The notes under the pieces are model-generated. The model saw only the letters and a program-made list of their open reading frames with translations, made no database searches and was not told the DNA's origin. A stretch of DNA of 8,291 bases. Origin: JBOHHM01 sp050725495. GTDB lineage: Bacteria; Pseudomonadota; Gammaproteobacteria; Burkholderiales; Burkholderiaceae_C. The stretch is from positions 1-8,291 of the forward strand of contig JBOHHM010000122.1 in the NCBI GenBank assembly GCA_050725495.1, given 5' to 3'. Below, piece after piece: positions 1 to 4,717 of the stretch (position 1 is the first letter of the stretch; each line of letters opens with the position of its first letter). A program made the translations under genes and the position numbers.

Positions 1-19
1 CCGTTGCTTGCTCACTTCG

Positions 20-83
20 TGTAGCCGCCTCCCCCCTCAAGGGGGCAACACCAGCGGCCCGGCAAAGCCGGTTCCGCGGTGTT
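20..83. repeat. GC-rich palindromic intergenic repeat, left module
   Basis: This stretch holds two nested hairpins. The first is CCCCC (32-36) pairing with GGGGG (41-45) around a TCAA loop. The second is longer: AACACC (47-52) and GCGG (54-57) pair with CCGC (74-77) and GGTGTT (78-83), leaving a single bulged A at 53, and CCGGC (59-63) pairs with GCCGG (67-71) over an AAA loop. From memory this resembles a dispersed intergenic repeat of Comamonadaceae genomes; that family assignment is inference. An open frame runs through it on the minus strand, but the hairpin-dominated, low-complexity sequence argues against coding. It could also act as a transcription end for a gene to the left of the window, although no T-run follows. 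Confidence 0.6.
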
Positions 84-150
84 CCCCGAATGGGCTGCGT
101 CGGTTTCATGCGTCGCGGGTCGTGCGAAGCGCGGTGGAGCAACTGAAATA

Positions 151-233
151 GTGCCCCCACGCTCGGCACTGTCGTGTCCTCCCTGCCCCCCAAGGGGGCC
201 CTCGCGCCTTGGGGCGGCCCGGCGCCGCTCAAG
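151..233. repeat. GC-rich palindromic intergenic repeat, right module
   Basis: A second hairpin cluster. GCCCCC (185-190) pairs with GGGGGC (194-199) across a CAA loop. Next, GCGGC (214-218) pairs with GCCGC (224-228), extended by CTTG (208-211) with CAAG (230-233). The motif of a short C-run palindrome followed by a CTTGGGGCGGCCCGGC-type block is one I associate with multicopy intergenic elements of Comamonadaceae (recollection, not checked). Bases 84-150, between the two modules, show no gene or clear signal. A TTG at 209 would extend the ybiB frame through this repeat, which is one reason to reject that longer start. Confidence 0.55.
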
Positions 234-250
234 CTCATCATTCGGCATAT

Positions 251-269
251 AGCCTGAAGTCATCAGGCT
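251..269. promoter_or_regulatory. Perfect 7-bp inverted repeat 17 bases before ybiB
   Basis: AGCCTGA (251-257) and TCAGGCT (263-269) are exact reverse complements around a five-base AGTCA spacer. The structure ends 17 bases before the ybiB ATG, in DNA that is otherwise short of a Shine-Dalgarno sequence. It could be an operator half-site pair, an RNA hairpin that controls ybiB-cobA translation, or the tail of the neighbouring repeat cluster. No T-tract follows, so an intrinsic terminator is unlikely. Which protein or RNA might recognise it cannot be told from the window. Confidence 0.4.
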
Positions 270-286
270 TGCACGACAATTGCCCG

Positions 287-1192
287 ATGGGAATCAGCCA
301 GTACATCAAGGTCATCGGTCGCGGCAAGCAGGGCGCGCGTGCGATCACGCGCGAGCAGGCGGCCGACCTGTTCGGCCAGGTGCTCGACGGCACGGTGACC
401 GACCTCGAAGTGGGCGGTTTCTGCCTGGCCATGCGCATCAAGGGTGAAACGCCCGAGGAAATGGCCGGCTTTCTCGATGCCACCTACGCGCGCCTGAACC
501 GCCTGCCCGACAACGGCAAACCCACGGTCGTGCTGCCCAGCTACAACGGCGCGCGCAAGCTGCCGGTGCTCACGCCGCTGCTGGCCCTGCTGCTCGCGCG
601 CGAAGGCCTGGCCGTGATGGTGCACGGCACGGCCACCGAGTCGGCCCGGGTTTTTGTGCCAAATGTGCTCGCAGCCCTTGACATTCATGCGCTACCCGCT
701 ATCAGAACGATAGCGAGTGGCGAGGCCGCCTTTGTTCCGACCGAACTGCTGAGCCCCGGCCTCAAGCGCCTGCTCGATGTGCGCCGCGCCGTCGGCCTGC
801 GCAATTCGGCCCACAGCCTGGTCAAGATCATGAACCCCTGTGCAGGCAAAAGCATCATCGTCAGCAGCTACACCCACCCCGAATACGCGCAATCGATGGC
901 GGAGACCTTGGCCTTGGTGCGCGCCGATGCGATGCTGCTGCGCGGCACCGAAGGCGAGGTCGTGGCCAACCCACGCCGCATGCCGAAAATGGACGGCTTC
1001 CTGGCCGGCCGGCAGATCCCCCTGGAGGAGGCGCAAACCGGCAGCCTGGCCGAGCTGCCCGAACTGCCCCAGGACATCGATGCAGCCAGCACCGCGGCCT
1101 ATATTCAATCGGTGATGGCCGGCCGCCAGCCTGTGCCCGTGCCGATCGCGCGGCAGGTGGAACACATCTTGCATCTGGCCTCCCAGCTATGA
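287..1192 (+). CDS. ybiB: DNA-binding protein YbiB (TrpD2 family, phosphoribosyltransferase-like)
   Basis: The 301-residue product has the two-part fold of anthranilate phosphoribosyltransferase (TrpD) relatives: a helical N-terminal domain (about residues 1-70) and a larger alpha/beta domain. The TrpD GTGGD phosphate-binding signature is replaced near residues 83-93 by LPSYNGARKLP, typical of the TrpD2/YbiB branch. E. coli YbiB is reported to bind nucleic acids without sequence preference and not to act as an anthranilate enzyme, so catalysis is not expected here. RNSAHSLVKIMNP (172-184) and LLRGTEGEVVANPRR (217-231) are further family landmarks. I chose ATG 287 because MGISQYIKVIGRGK matches the family N-terminus. 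The frame could extend to a TTG at 209, but only through repeat DNA. No good ribosome binding site precedes ATG 287. The stop overlaps the cobA start. Residues 122-144 are encoded by an embedded repeat (651-716). Confidence 0.88.
   Translation: MGISQYIKVIGRGKQGARAITREQAADLFGQVLDGTVTDLEVGGFCLAMRIKGETPEEMAGFLDATYARLNRLPDNGKPTVVLPSYNGARKLPVLTPLLALLLAREGLAVMVHGTATESARVFVPNVLAALDIHALPAIRTIASGEAAFVPTELLSPGLKRLLDVRRAVGLRNSAHSLVKIMNPCAGKSIIVSSYTHPEYAQSMAETLALVRADAMLLRGTEGEVVANPRRMPKMDGFLAGRQIPLEEAQTGSLAELPELPQDIDAASTAAYIQSVMAGRQPVPVPIARQVEHILHLASQL
651..716. repeat. Double-hairpin repeat embedded in ybiB (copy A)
   Basis: This AT-richer patch inside ybiB ends in GCTATC-AGAAC-GATAGC (698-714), a perfect 6-bp dyad. 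It is preceded by a CAGCCC...GCGC block (672-693). Copy B inside the flavoprotein gene has the same order and spacing: both run CAGCCC, then exactly 39 bases ending in GATAG-N-GA, with GCGC and GCTAT at identical offsets. I recognise the general pattern (an AGC-rich hairpin, then a GCTATCAAA...GATAG hairpin) as a dispersed repeat in Comamonadaceae; this is recollection. The ybiB frame stays open across it and family motifs resume right after it (FVPTELLSPGL, residues 149-159). Confidence 0.55.
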
Positions 1193-1974
1193 AACCACAT
1201 CAAGACACCCTGACCGGCGCTGGAAAAGTCACCCTGGTAGGTGCCGGCCCCGGCGACCCGGACCTGCTGACATTGAAGGCCGTGAAAGCCATCCAGGCCG
1301 CCACGGTGCTGCTGGTCGACGACCTGGTCGGCGACGATATCGTGGCCTTCGCCTCGCCCCAGGCGCGCATCGTGCATGTAGGCAAGCGCGGTGGCTGCAA
1401 GAGCACGCCCCAGGCCTTCATCGAAAAGCTCATGGTCATGGCCGCCAAAGAGGGCGAGAGCGTGGTGCGCCTCAAGGGCGGCGACCCCTTCATCTTCGGG
1501 CGCGGCGGCGAGGAGGTCGAGCACCTGCGCGCTGCGGGCATCGAGGTCGAGGTGGTCAACGGCATCACCTCGGGCCTGGCGGCCGTCACCTCGCTGGGCG
1601 TGCCGCTGACCCACCGCGAACATGCGCAGGGCGTGGTGCTGGTCACGGGCCACGCCAAGCCGGGCTCCGAGGGCACCGATTGGCGCGCCCTCGCCGCCAC
1701 GGCGCGCGACGCGAAACTGACGCTGGTGATCTACATGGGCGTCAGCGGCGCCCGGCGCATCCAGGAAGAGCTGCTGAGCGGCCTGCCGGCCCATACCCCC
1801 GTGGCCGTGATCCAGAGCGCCAGCCTGCCCGGCCAGCGCCATGCCGTCACGACCCTGGGCGAGTTGCACCATACCGTGGAGCACCAACGCCTGGCCAGCC
1901 CGTCCATCATCGTGGTCGGTGACGTCCTGCAGGGCCTGGCCCGGCTGCAACAACCCCAGGCGCGCGCAGCCTAA
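1189..1974 (+). CDS. cobA: Uroporphyrinogen-III C-methyltransferase (SUMT)
   Basis: The enzyme methylates uroporphyrinogen III at C-2 and C-7 with two S-adenosylmethionines to give precorrin-2, the branch point to siroheme and cobalamin; it acts in the cytoplasm. The 261-residue product is a stand-alone SUMT, without the dehydrogenase/ferrochelatase domain of CysG. Motifs in order: VGAGPGDPDLLT (17-28), the SAM-site block RLKGGDPFIFGRGGEE (94-109), NGITSG (124-129), GVPLTHR (137-143) and VVGDV (242-246). Residues 43-47 read VDDLV where many SUMTs have YDRLV; I believe this variant is common in Burkholderiales, so it is probably not a defect. ATG 1189 shares the ATGA with the ybiB stop, and no clear Shine-Dalgarno sequence is visible, so translational coupling to ybiB is likely. 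In related genomes such genes often sit by sulfate/sulfite assimilation genes, which would lie to the left of this window (inference). Confidence 0.95.
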   Translation: MKPHQDTLTGAGKVTLVGAGPGDPDLLTLKAVKAIQAATVLLVDDLVGDDIVAFASPQARIVHVGKRGGCKSTPQAFIEKLMVMAAKEGESVVRLKGGDPFIFGRGGEEVEHLRAAGIEVEVVNGITSGLAAVTSLGVPLTHREHAQGVVLVTGHAKPGSEGTDWRALAATARDAKLTLVIYMGVSGARRIQEELLSGLPAHTPVAVIQSASLPGQRHAVTTLGELHHTVEHQRLASPSIIVVGDVLQGLARLQQPQARAA

Positions 1975-2009
1975 ACCGGCGCCCCGGCCCGTGTGCGGAG
2001 GCCGCCGCA

Positions 2010-2015
2010 TACACT
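2010..2015 (+). promoter_or_regulatory. Possible -10 element (TACACT) before the flavoprotein gene
   Basis: TACACT lies six bases before ATG 2022 and matches four of six -10 positions. No convincing -35 sits 16-18 bases upstream, and the 47-base gap after cobA has no clear ribosome binding site. If real, transcription would start at or within a base or two of the ATG, giving a leaderless or nearly leaderless mRNA. Read-through from ybiB-cobA is an equally good explanation. Confidence 0.2.
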
Positions 2016-2021
2016 GCAGCC

Positions 2022-3263
2022 ATGCATTCTTTTGACGTGGTGGTGATTGGGGCCGGTGCCGCCGGCCTGTTCTGTGCGGGCGTGGCAGGGCAGCTCGGGC
2101 TCAAGGTCCTGCTGGTCGACCATGCGGCCAAGGTGGCCGAGAAAATCCGCATCTCCGGCGGCGGACGCTGCAATTTCACCAACCGCGACCTGGACCCGAG
2201 TGCGCCGCAGCGGCATTTCCTGGGCGACAACCCGCATTTCTGCCGCAGCGCGCTCAGCCGCTACACGCCCCAGGACTTCACCGCGCTGCTGCAGCGCCAC
2301 GGCGTCGGCTTCCACGAAAAACACAAGGGTCAGCTGTTTTGCGACCGTTCGGCCGAGGACGTCATCAGCCTGCTGCTGCGCGAATGCGCGGCGGGCGGCG
2401 TCACGCATTGGCAGCCCTGCAGCGTCAGGAACATCAGGTTTTCAGCCTCCAGCCCGAACGGAACGGGCGCAGGTAGCTATGAAATTGATAGTGACCGCGG
2501 CGCCGTCCAGGCCCGATCCATCGTCGTCGCGACCGGCGGCCTGTCGATCCCGAAGATCGGCGCCAGCGATTTTGGCTACCGCGTGGCCCGGCAGTTCGGC
2601 CTGCGCCTGGTCGAGCCCCGTCCCGCCCTCGTGCCGCTGATCTTCGACGGCGCAGCCTGGGCGCCCTATGCGCAACTGGCCGGCCTAGCCCTGCCGGTGC
2701 AGATCGAGACCGGTGCCAAGAAGGCCAAGGCCGGGTTCCTGGAAGACCTGCTGTTCACCCACCGCGGCCTGAGCAGGCCGGCCGTGCTACAAATTTCCAG
2801 CTACTGGCAGGCAGACACCCCGATCCGGCTCAACTTGGCGCCGCACAGCGACTTGCCCCAGACACTGTCGCGCGCCAAGGCCAGTTCGCGCAGGCTCATC
2901 GCCAACGAACTGGCCGCGCTGCTGCCATCGCGCCTGGCCGAGGCCTGGGTGCAGCACGACCATGGCTGGCAGCGCCCGGTCAACGAGGCCTCCGACAAGG
3001 CCCTGGCCGCCCTGGCCGAGCGGCTGGCCCGTTGGGAACTCACGCCCACCGGCACCGAGGGCTACCGGAAGGCCGAGGTCACGGCCGGCGGTGTCGACAC
3101 GCGCGAACTGTCCTCGCAGACCATGGAATCGAAGCAGCCGGGGCTGTACTTCATCGGCGAGGTGGTGGACGTGACCGGCTGGCTGGGCGGCTACAACTTC
3201 CAATGGGCCTGGGCCAGCGGTTATGCCTGTGCGCAGGCCTTGGCGCAGAAAAGCGGAGGCTGA
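2022..3263 (+). CDS. NAD(P)/FAD-dependent oxidoreductase, HI0933/YhiN (BaiN-like) family
   Basis: The 413-residue product is a FAD-binding flavoprotein of the HI0933-like family, often labelled aminoacetone oxidase family or BaiN-like; the physiological substrate is unknown for most members. Visible motifs: N-terminal dinucleotide-binding GAGAAG (10-15) following a beta strand, the family hallmark ISGGGRCNFTN (44-54), the second glycine-rich segment VVATGGLSIPKIG (168-180), LFTHRGLSRPAVLQISSYW (244-262), AEVTAGGV (351-358), and the C-terminal FAD-contact block around GLYFIGEVVDVTGWLGGYN (374-392). Length is normal and the frame is intact. There is no signal peptide or membrane segment, so it is cytoplasmic. 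It starts 47 bases after cobA in the same direction and may be co-transcribed. Residues about 140-157, a loop before the second nucleotide-binding segment, are encoded by a repeat like that in ybiB. A bile-acid role, as for Clostridium BaiN, should not be inferred. Confidence 0.92.
   Translation: MHSFDVVVIGAGAAGLFCAGVAGQLGLKVLLVDHAAKVAEKIRISGGGRCNFTNRDLDPSAPQRHFLGDNPHFCRSALSRYTPQDFTALLQRHGVGFHEKHKGQLFCDRSAEDVISLLLRECAAGGVTHWQPCSVRNIRFSASSPNGTGAGSYEIDSDRGAVQARSIVVATGGLSIPKIGASDFGYRVARQFGLRLVEPRPALVPLIFDGAAWAPYAQLAGLALPVQIETGAKKAKAGFLEDLLFTHRGLSRPAVLQISSYWQADTPIRLNLAPHSDLPQTLSRAKASSRRLIANELAALLPSRLAEAWVQHDHGWQRPVNEASDKALAALAERLARWELTPTGTEGYRKAEVTAGGVDTRELSSQTMESKQPGLYFIGEVVDVTGWLGGYNFQWAWASGYACAQALAQKSGG
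2441..2493. repeat. Double-hairpin repeat embedded in flavoprotein gene (copy B)
   Basis: The first hairpin is GCCCG (2452-2456) with CGGGC (2464-2468), seven-base loop. The second is an imperfect CTATG...GATAG dyad inside GTAGCTATGAAATTGATAG (2473-2491). Compared with copy A at 651-716, the spacing from CAGCCC to the final GATAG-N-GA is identical (39 bases), and GCGC, GCTAT and GATAG fall at the same offsets, while other bases have diverged. It encodes a Ser/Gly/Asn-rich loop, so the reading frame is kept and the insertion looks tolerated. Confidence 0.55.
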
Positions 3264-3287
3264 CGCTGGCCGCAGCCGACCGCTTGA

Positions 3288-3593
3288 TCAGGCCCATTTC
3301 TTCCCGAGCGCCTCCAGACCTGCCTTTTGCAAATCCTCCGGGCTCATCACAATGCGGAACTTGCAGTTGGCCTGGAAGTTGAGAAAGAAGGGCTCGGCAA
3401 AAGAGGGAACGTCGGATGGATTTTGGACGTCGATCAGGAAGATCCCGCAGCGCGTGCCGTCCTGCTCGGTGAAGTACACCGCCTCCGGCTTGATCGCTTC
3501 CAGAATGCGCCCAATGATCTCGCCCGCCTTCCCTCCTCTGACGAGGGAGTAGAAGGGCTCATGAGGGATTTCGACCGTGAGTAGCATCTTCAT
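3288..3593 (-). CDS. Conserved-looking small protein of unknown function (101 aa)
   Basis: I cannot name a function. The product begins MKMLLTVEIPHEPF and alternates short strands (MLLTVEI, AVYFTEQ, GIFLIDV, FRIVM) with helices, ending AGLEALGKKW. That order, including an EP-F-(x)-NF segment near residues 67-73, suggests a dimeric ferredoxin-like alpha/beta barrel of the ABM or DUF3303 type (inference from pattern only). There is no signal peptide or membrane span. Two ATGs are adjacent at 3596 and 3593. I chose 3593 because the AGAGG ribosome site lies six bases from it and only three from 3596, and because similar proteins, as I remember them, start MKMLL. The gene converges on the flavoprotein gene, whose stop is 24 bases away, and has its own promoter. 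Its third codon positions look less GC-rich than its neighbours'. Confidence 0.75.
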   Translation of the reverse strand: MKMLLTVEIPHEPFYSLVRGGKAGEIIGRILEAIKPEAVYFTEQDGTRCGIFLIDVQNPSDVPSFAEPFFLNFQANCKFRIVMSPEDLQKAGLEALGKKWA

Positions 3594-3599
3594 CATTCA

Positions 3600-3605
3600 C
3601 CTCTC
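3600..3605 (-). promoter_or_regulatory. Ribosome binding site deciding between two adjacent ATGs
   Basis: On the minus strand this reads GAGAGG, followed by TGA and then ATG ATG. The GAGG core ends three bases before the first ATG (3596) and six before the second (3593). The usual 5-9 base spacing favours the second. Confidence 0.55.
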
Positions 3606-3674
3606 TTATCCTGGTTGCGGGCCCGGTTGCCAGACTGTTGCATCTGGCGCTCGTGCCGTCTGACAGGGCGCTGA

Positions 3675-3703
3675 AGAATAGGCCTCCAAGGGGGCTATTG
3701 CAA
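3675..3703 (-). promoter_or_regulatory. Sigma-70-type promoter for the small unknown gene
   Basis: Read on the minus strand, TTGCAA (3703-3698) is followed by a 17-base spacer and TATTCT (3680-3675). Four of six bases match the -35 and five of six the -10 consensus, and the spacing is optimal. Predicted start of transcription is near 3668, giving a leader of about 75 bases before ATG 3593. Confidence 0.5.
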
Positions 3704-3822
3704 ATGAAAAAAACAAGGTTTTCCGGGCAACGACATGGGCCGGCAAAGTCGCTGCCGCAGCCAGAGGCTGGCGCAACGGGAGACCCCCATTGGCCATCGC
3801 ACACTCTCTCCTAGTTTGGCGC

Positions 3823-3849
3823 TTGCCGGCCAGCGCAAATGGCTATAAT
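3823..3849 (+). promoter_or_regulatory. rpsU promoter with consensus TATAAT
   Basis: A perfect TATAAT (3844-3849) stands 15 bases after TTGCCG (3823-3828), or 16 after the overlapping CTTGCC. The -10 is the best in the window and suits a highly expressed ribosomal protein gene. Transcription should begin near 3856, leaving an untranslated leader of about 95 bases. Confidence 0.75.
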
Positions 3850-3856
3850 CTAGGGC

Positions 3857-3905
3857 TTTGCTGGCAACCCCCAACGGCCTGATCAACTTTTTGCTGGGGA
3901 ACCCC
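3857..3905 (+). repeat. Direct repeat in the rpsU leader
   Basis: TTTGCTGGCAACCCC begins at 3857 and a near copy, TTTGCTGGGGAACCCC, begins at 3890, a period of 33 bases. CCCCA in the first unit (3869-3873) could pair with TGGGG in the second (3895-3899), so the leader could fold into a stem across the repeat. This sits in the predicted 5' leader of rpsU, where autoregulatory RNA structures are plausible; no known leader family is recognised. Confidence 0.45.
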
Positions 3906-3952
3906 GCCCGGAGCCCGATCTTCTCCAGGCACATTTTGGAAAACATTACGTA

Positions 3953-4165
3953 ATGACCGCCATCCGTCTTAAAGAAAACGAGCCGTTTGACGTGGCCCTG
4001 CGCCGCTTCAAGCGCACCATCGAAAAACTCGGCCTGCTGACCGAGCTGCGTGCCCGCGAGTTCTACGAGAAGCCCACGGCCGAGCGCAAGCGCAAGAAGG
4101 CCGCCGCCGTCAAGCGCCACTACAAGCGCGTGCGCTCGATGCAGCTGCCCAAGAAGCTGTACTGA
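3953..4165 (+). CDS. rpsU: 30S ribosomal protein S21
   Basis: A small, very basic protein of the 30S subunit that lies by the 3' end of 16S rRNA and helps in mRNA selection. The 70 residues match the standard proteobacterial S21 length. Typical features: N-terminal IRLKENEPFDVALRRFKR (4-21), central EFYEKPTAERKRKKAAAVKRH (36-56), and the extended beta/gamma C-terminus ending in PKKLY. It has its own TATAAT promoter and a long leader. The ribosome site is weak: GGAAAA at 3938-3943, nine bases before the ATG. An intrinsic terminator follows 24 bases after the stop, so rpsU is likely made largely as a monocistronic transcript with some read-through into yqeY. Confidence 0.97.
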   Translation: MTAIRLKENEPFDVALRRFKRTIEKLGLLTELRAREFYEKPTAERKRKKAAAVKRHYKRVRSMQLPKKLY

Positions 4166-4189
4166 TCCCGGCTTACCCAAGCCAACAAG

Positions 4190-4221
4190 GCTCGCCCAGG
4201 GACGCCCGGGCGAGCTTTTTT
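4190..4221 (+). terminator. Intrinsic terminator after rpsU
   Basis: GCTCGCCC (4190-4197) pairs with GGGCGAGC (4208-4215), and GGG (4199-4201) with CCC (4205-4207). This gives an 11-bp GC-rich stem with one bulged A and an ACG loop, followed directly by six T residues (4216-4221). It lies between rpsU and yqeY, only 19 bases before the yqeY start, so it probably sets a high rpsU to yqeY expression ratio. Confidence 0.9.
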
Positions 4222-4240
4222 CATTTTCCGGAGCAAAAGA

Positions 4241-4702
4241 ATGTCCCTCAAAGACCAGATCACCGAAGACATGAAGACGGCCATGCGCGCCAAGGACAGC
4301 GAACGCCTGGGCACGATCCGCCTGCTGCTGGCGGCCATGAAACAAAAGGAAGTCGATGAACGCGTGACCCTGGACGACGCCGCGGTAATCGCCATCGTCG
4401 ACAAGCTGATCAAGCAGCGCAAGGACTCGATCGCCGCGTTCGAGCAGGCCGGCCGCGCCGACCTGGTGGCCAAGGAAGCTTCCGAACTGGGCGTGCTGCA
4501 AGCCTACCTGCCAGCGCGCCTGAGCGCCGACGAGGTGGCAGCCGAGGTCCAGGCCATCGTGGCCGAGCTGAGCGCAGAACTCGGACGCAGTGCGGGGCCG
4601 GGCGACATGGGCAAGGTCATGGGTGCGGTCAAGACCCGGCTGGCCGGCAAGGCCGACATGGGCCAGGTGTCGGCCGCTGTCAAGGCTGCGCTCGCCGGCT
4701 GA
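4241..4702 (+). CDS. yqeY: GatB/YqeY domain-containing protein
   Basis: A 153-residue stand-alone version of the YqeY tRNA-binding-like domain that forms the tail of the GatB subunit of Asp/Glu-tRNA amidotransferase. Its function as a single-domain protein is not settled. Family marks are LIKQRKDSIAAF (56-67), GRADLVAKEASELGVLQAYLP (71-91) and the C-terminal GDMGKVMGAVKTRL (121-134). Length is normal and the protein is helical and cytoplasmic. A good ribosome site, GGAG (4230-4233), stands seven bases before the ATG. No separate promoter is evident, so expression likely depends on read-through of the rpsU terminator. The rpsU-yqeY pairing is common; here the gene usually next in line (dnaG) is absent and a convergent gene follows after 15 bases. 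Confidence 0.95.
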   Translation: MSLKDQITEDMKTAMRAKDSERLGTIRLLLAAMKQKEVDERVTLDDAAVIAIVDKLIKQRKDSIAAFEQAGRADLVAKEASELGVLQAYLPARLSADEVAAEVQAIVAELSAELGRSAGPGDMGKVMGAVKTRLAGKADMGQVSAAVKAALAG

Positions 4703-4717
4703 CCGCCCAAGCGGATC

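Larger units (their letters stand above)
3597..3952. other. Intergenic region between divergent small gene and rpsU
   Basis: This 356-base stretch has no convincing gene. Minus-strand open frames through 3606-3804 lack a start context and family-like sequence. It carries the minus-strand promoter of the small unknown gene (3675-3703), the plus-strand rpsU promoter (3823-3849) and the rpsU leader (from about 3856). Bases 3704-3822 hold only small hairpins (for example CAGCC-AGA-GGCTG) and an A/T-rich patch at 3705-3722. Confidence 0.7.

Noticed and set aside
12..263. 83-codon minus-strand open frame across the upstream repeats
   Set aside because: It reads straight through several GC-rich hairpins, is Arg/Gly/Pro-rich and low in complexity, and shows no family motif or ribosome site.
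209..286. Extended ybiB start at TTG 209
   Set aside because: The extra 26 residues are repeat-derived; the family N-terminus begins at ATG 287.
1186..1195. AGCTATGAAA at the cobA start, identical to ten bases of repeat copy B
   Set aside because: It lacks the following GATAG arm and the upstream GCGC block at the right spacing; a ten-base match is not enough.
3606..3804. Minus-strand open frames of 63 and 81 codons between the small gene and rpsU
   Set aside because: They have no ribosome site or recognisable sequence, and they overlap the promoter of the small gene.
4703..4714. CCGC-CCAA-GCGG hairpin between yqeY and the DUF4399 gene as a bidirectional terminator
   Set aside because: Only four base pairs, with no T-run on either strand.
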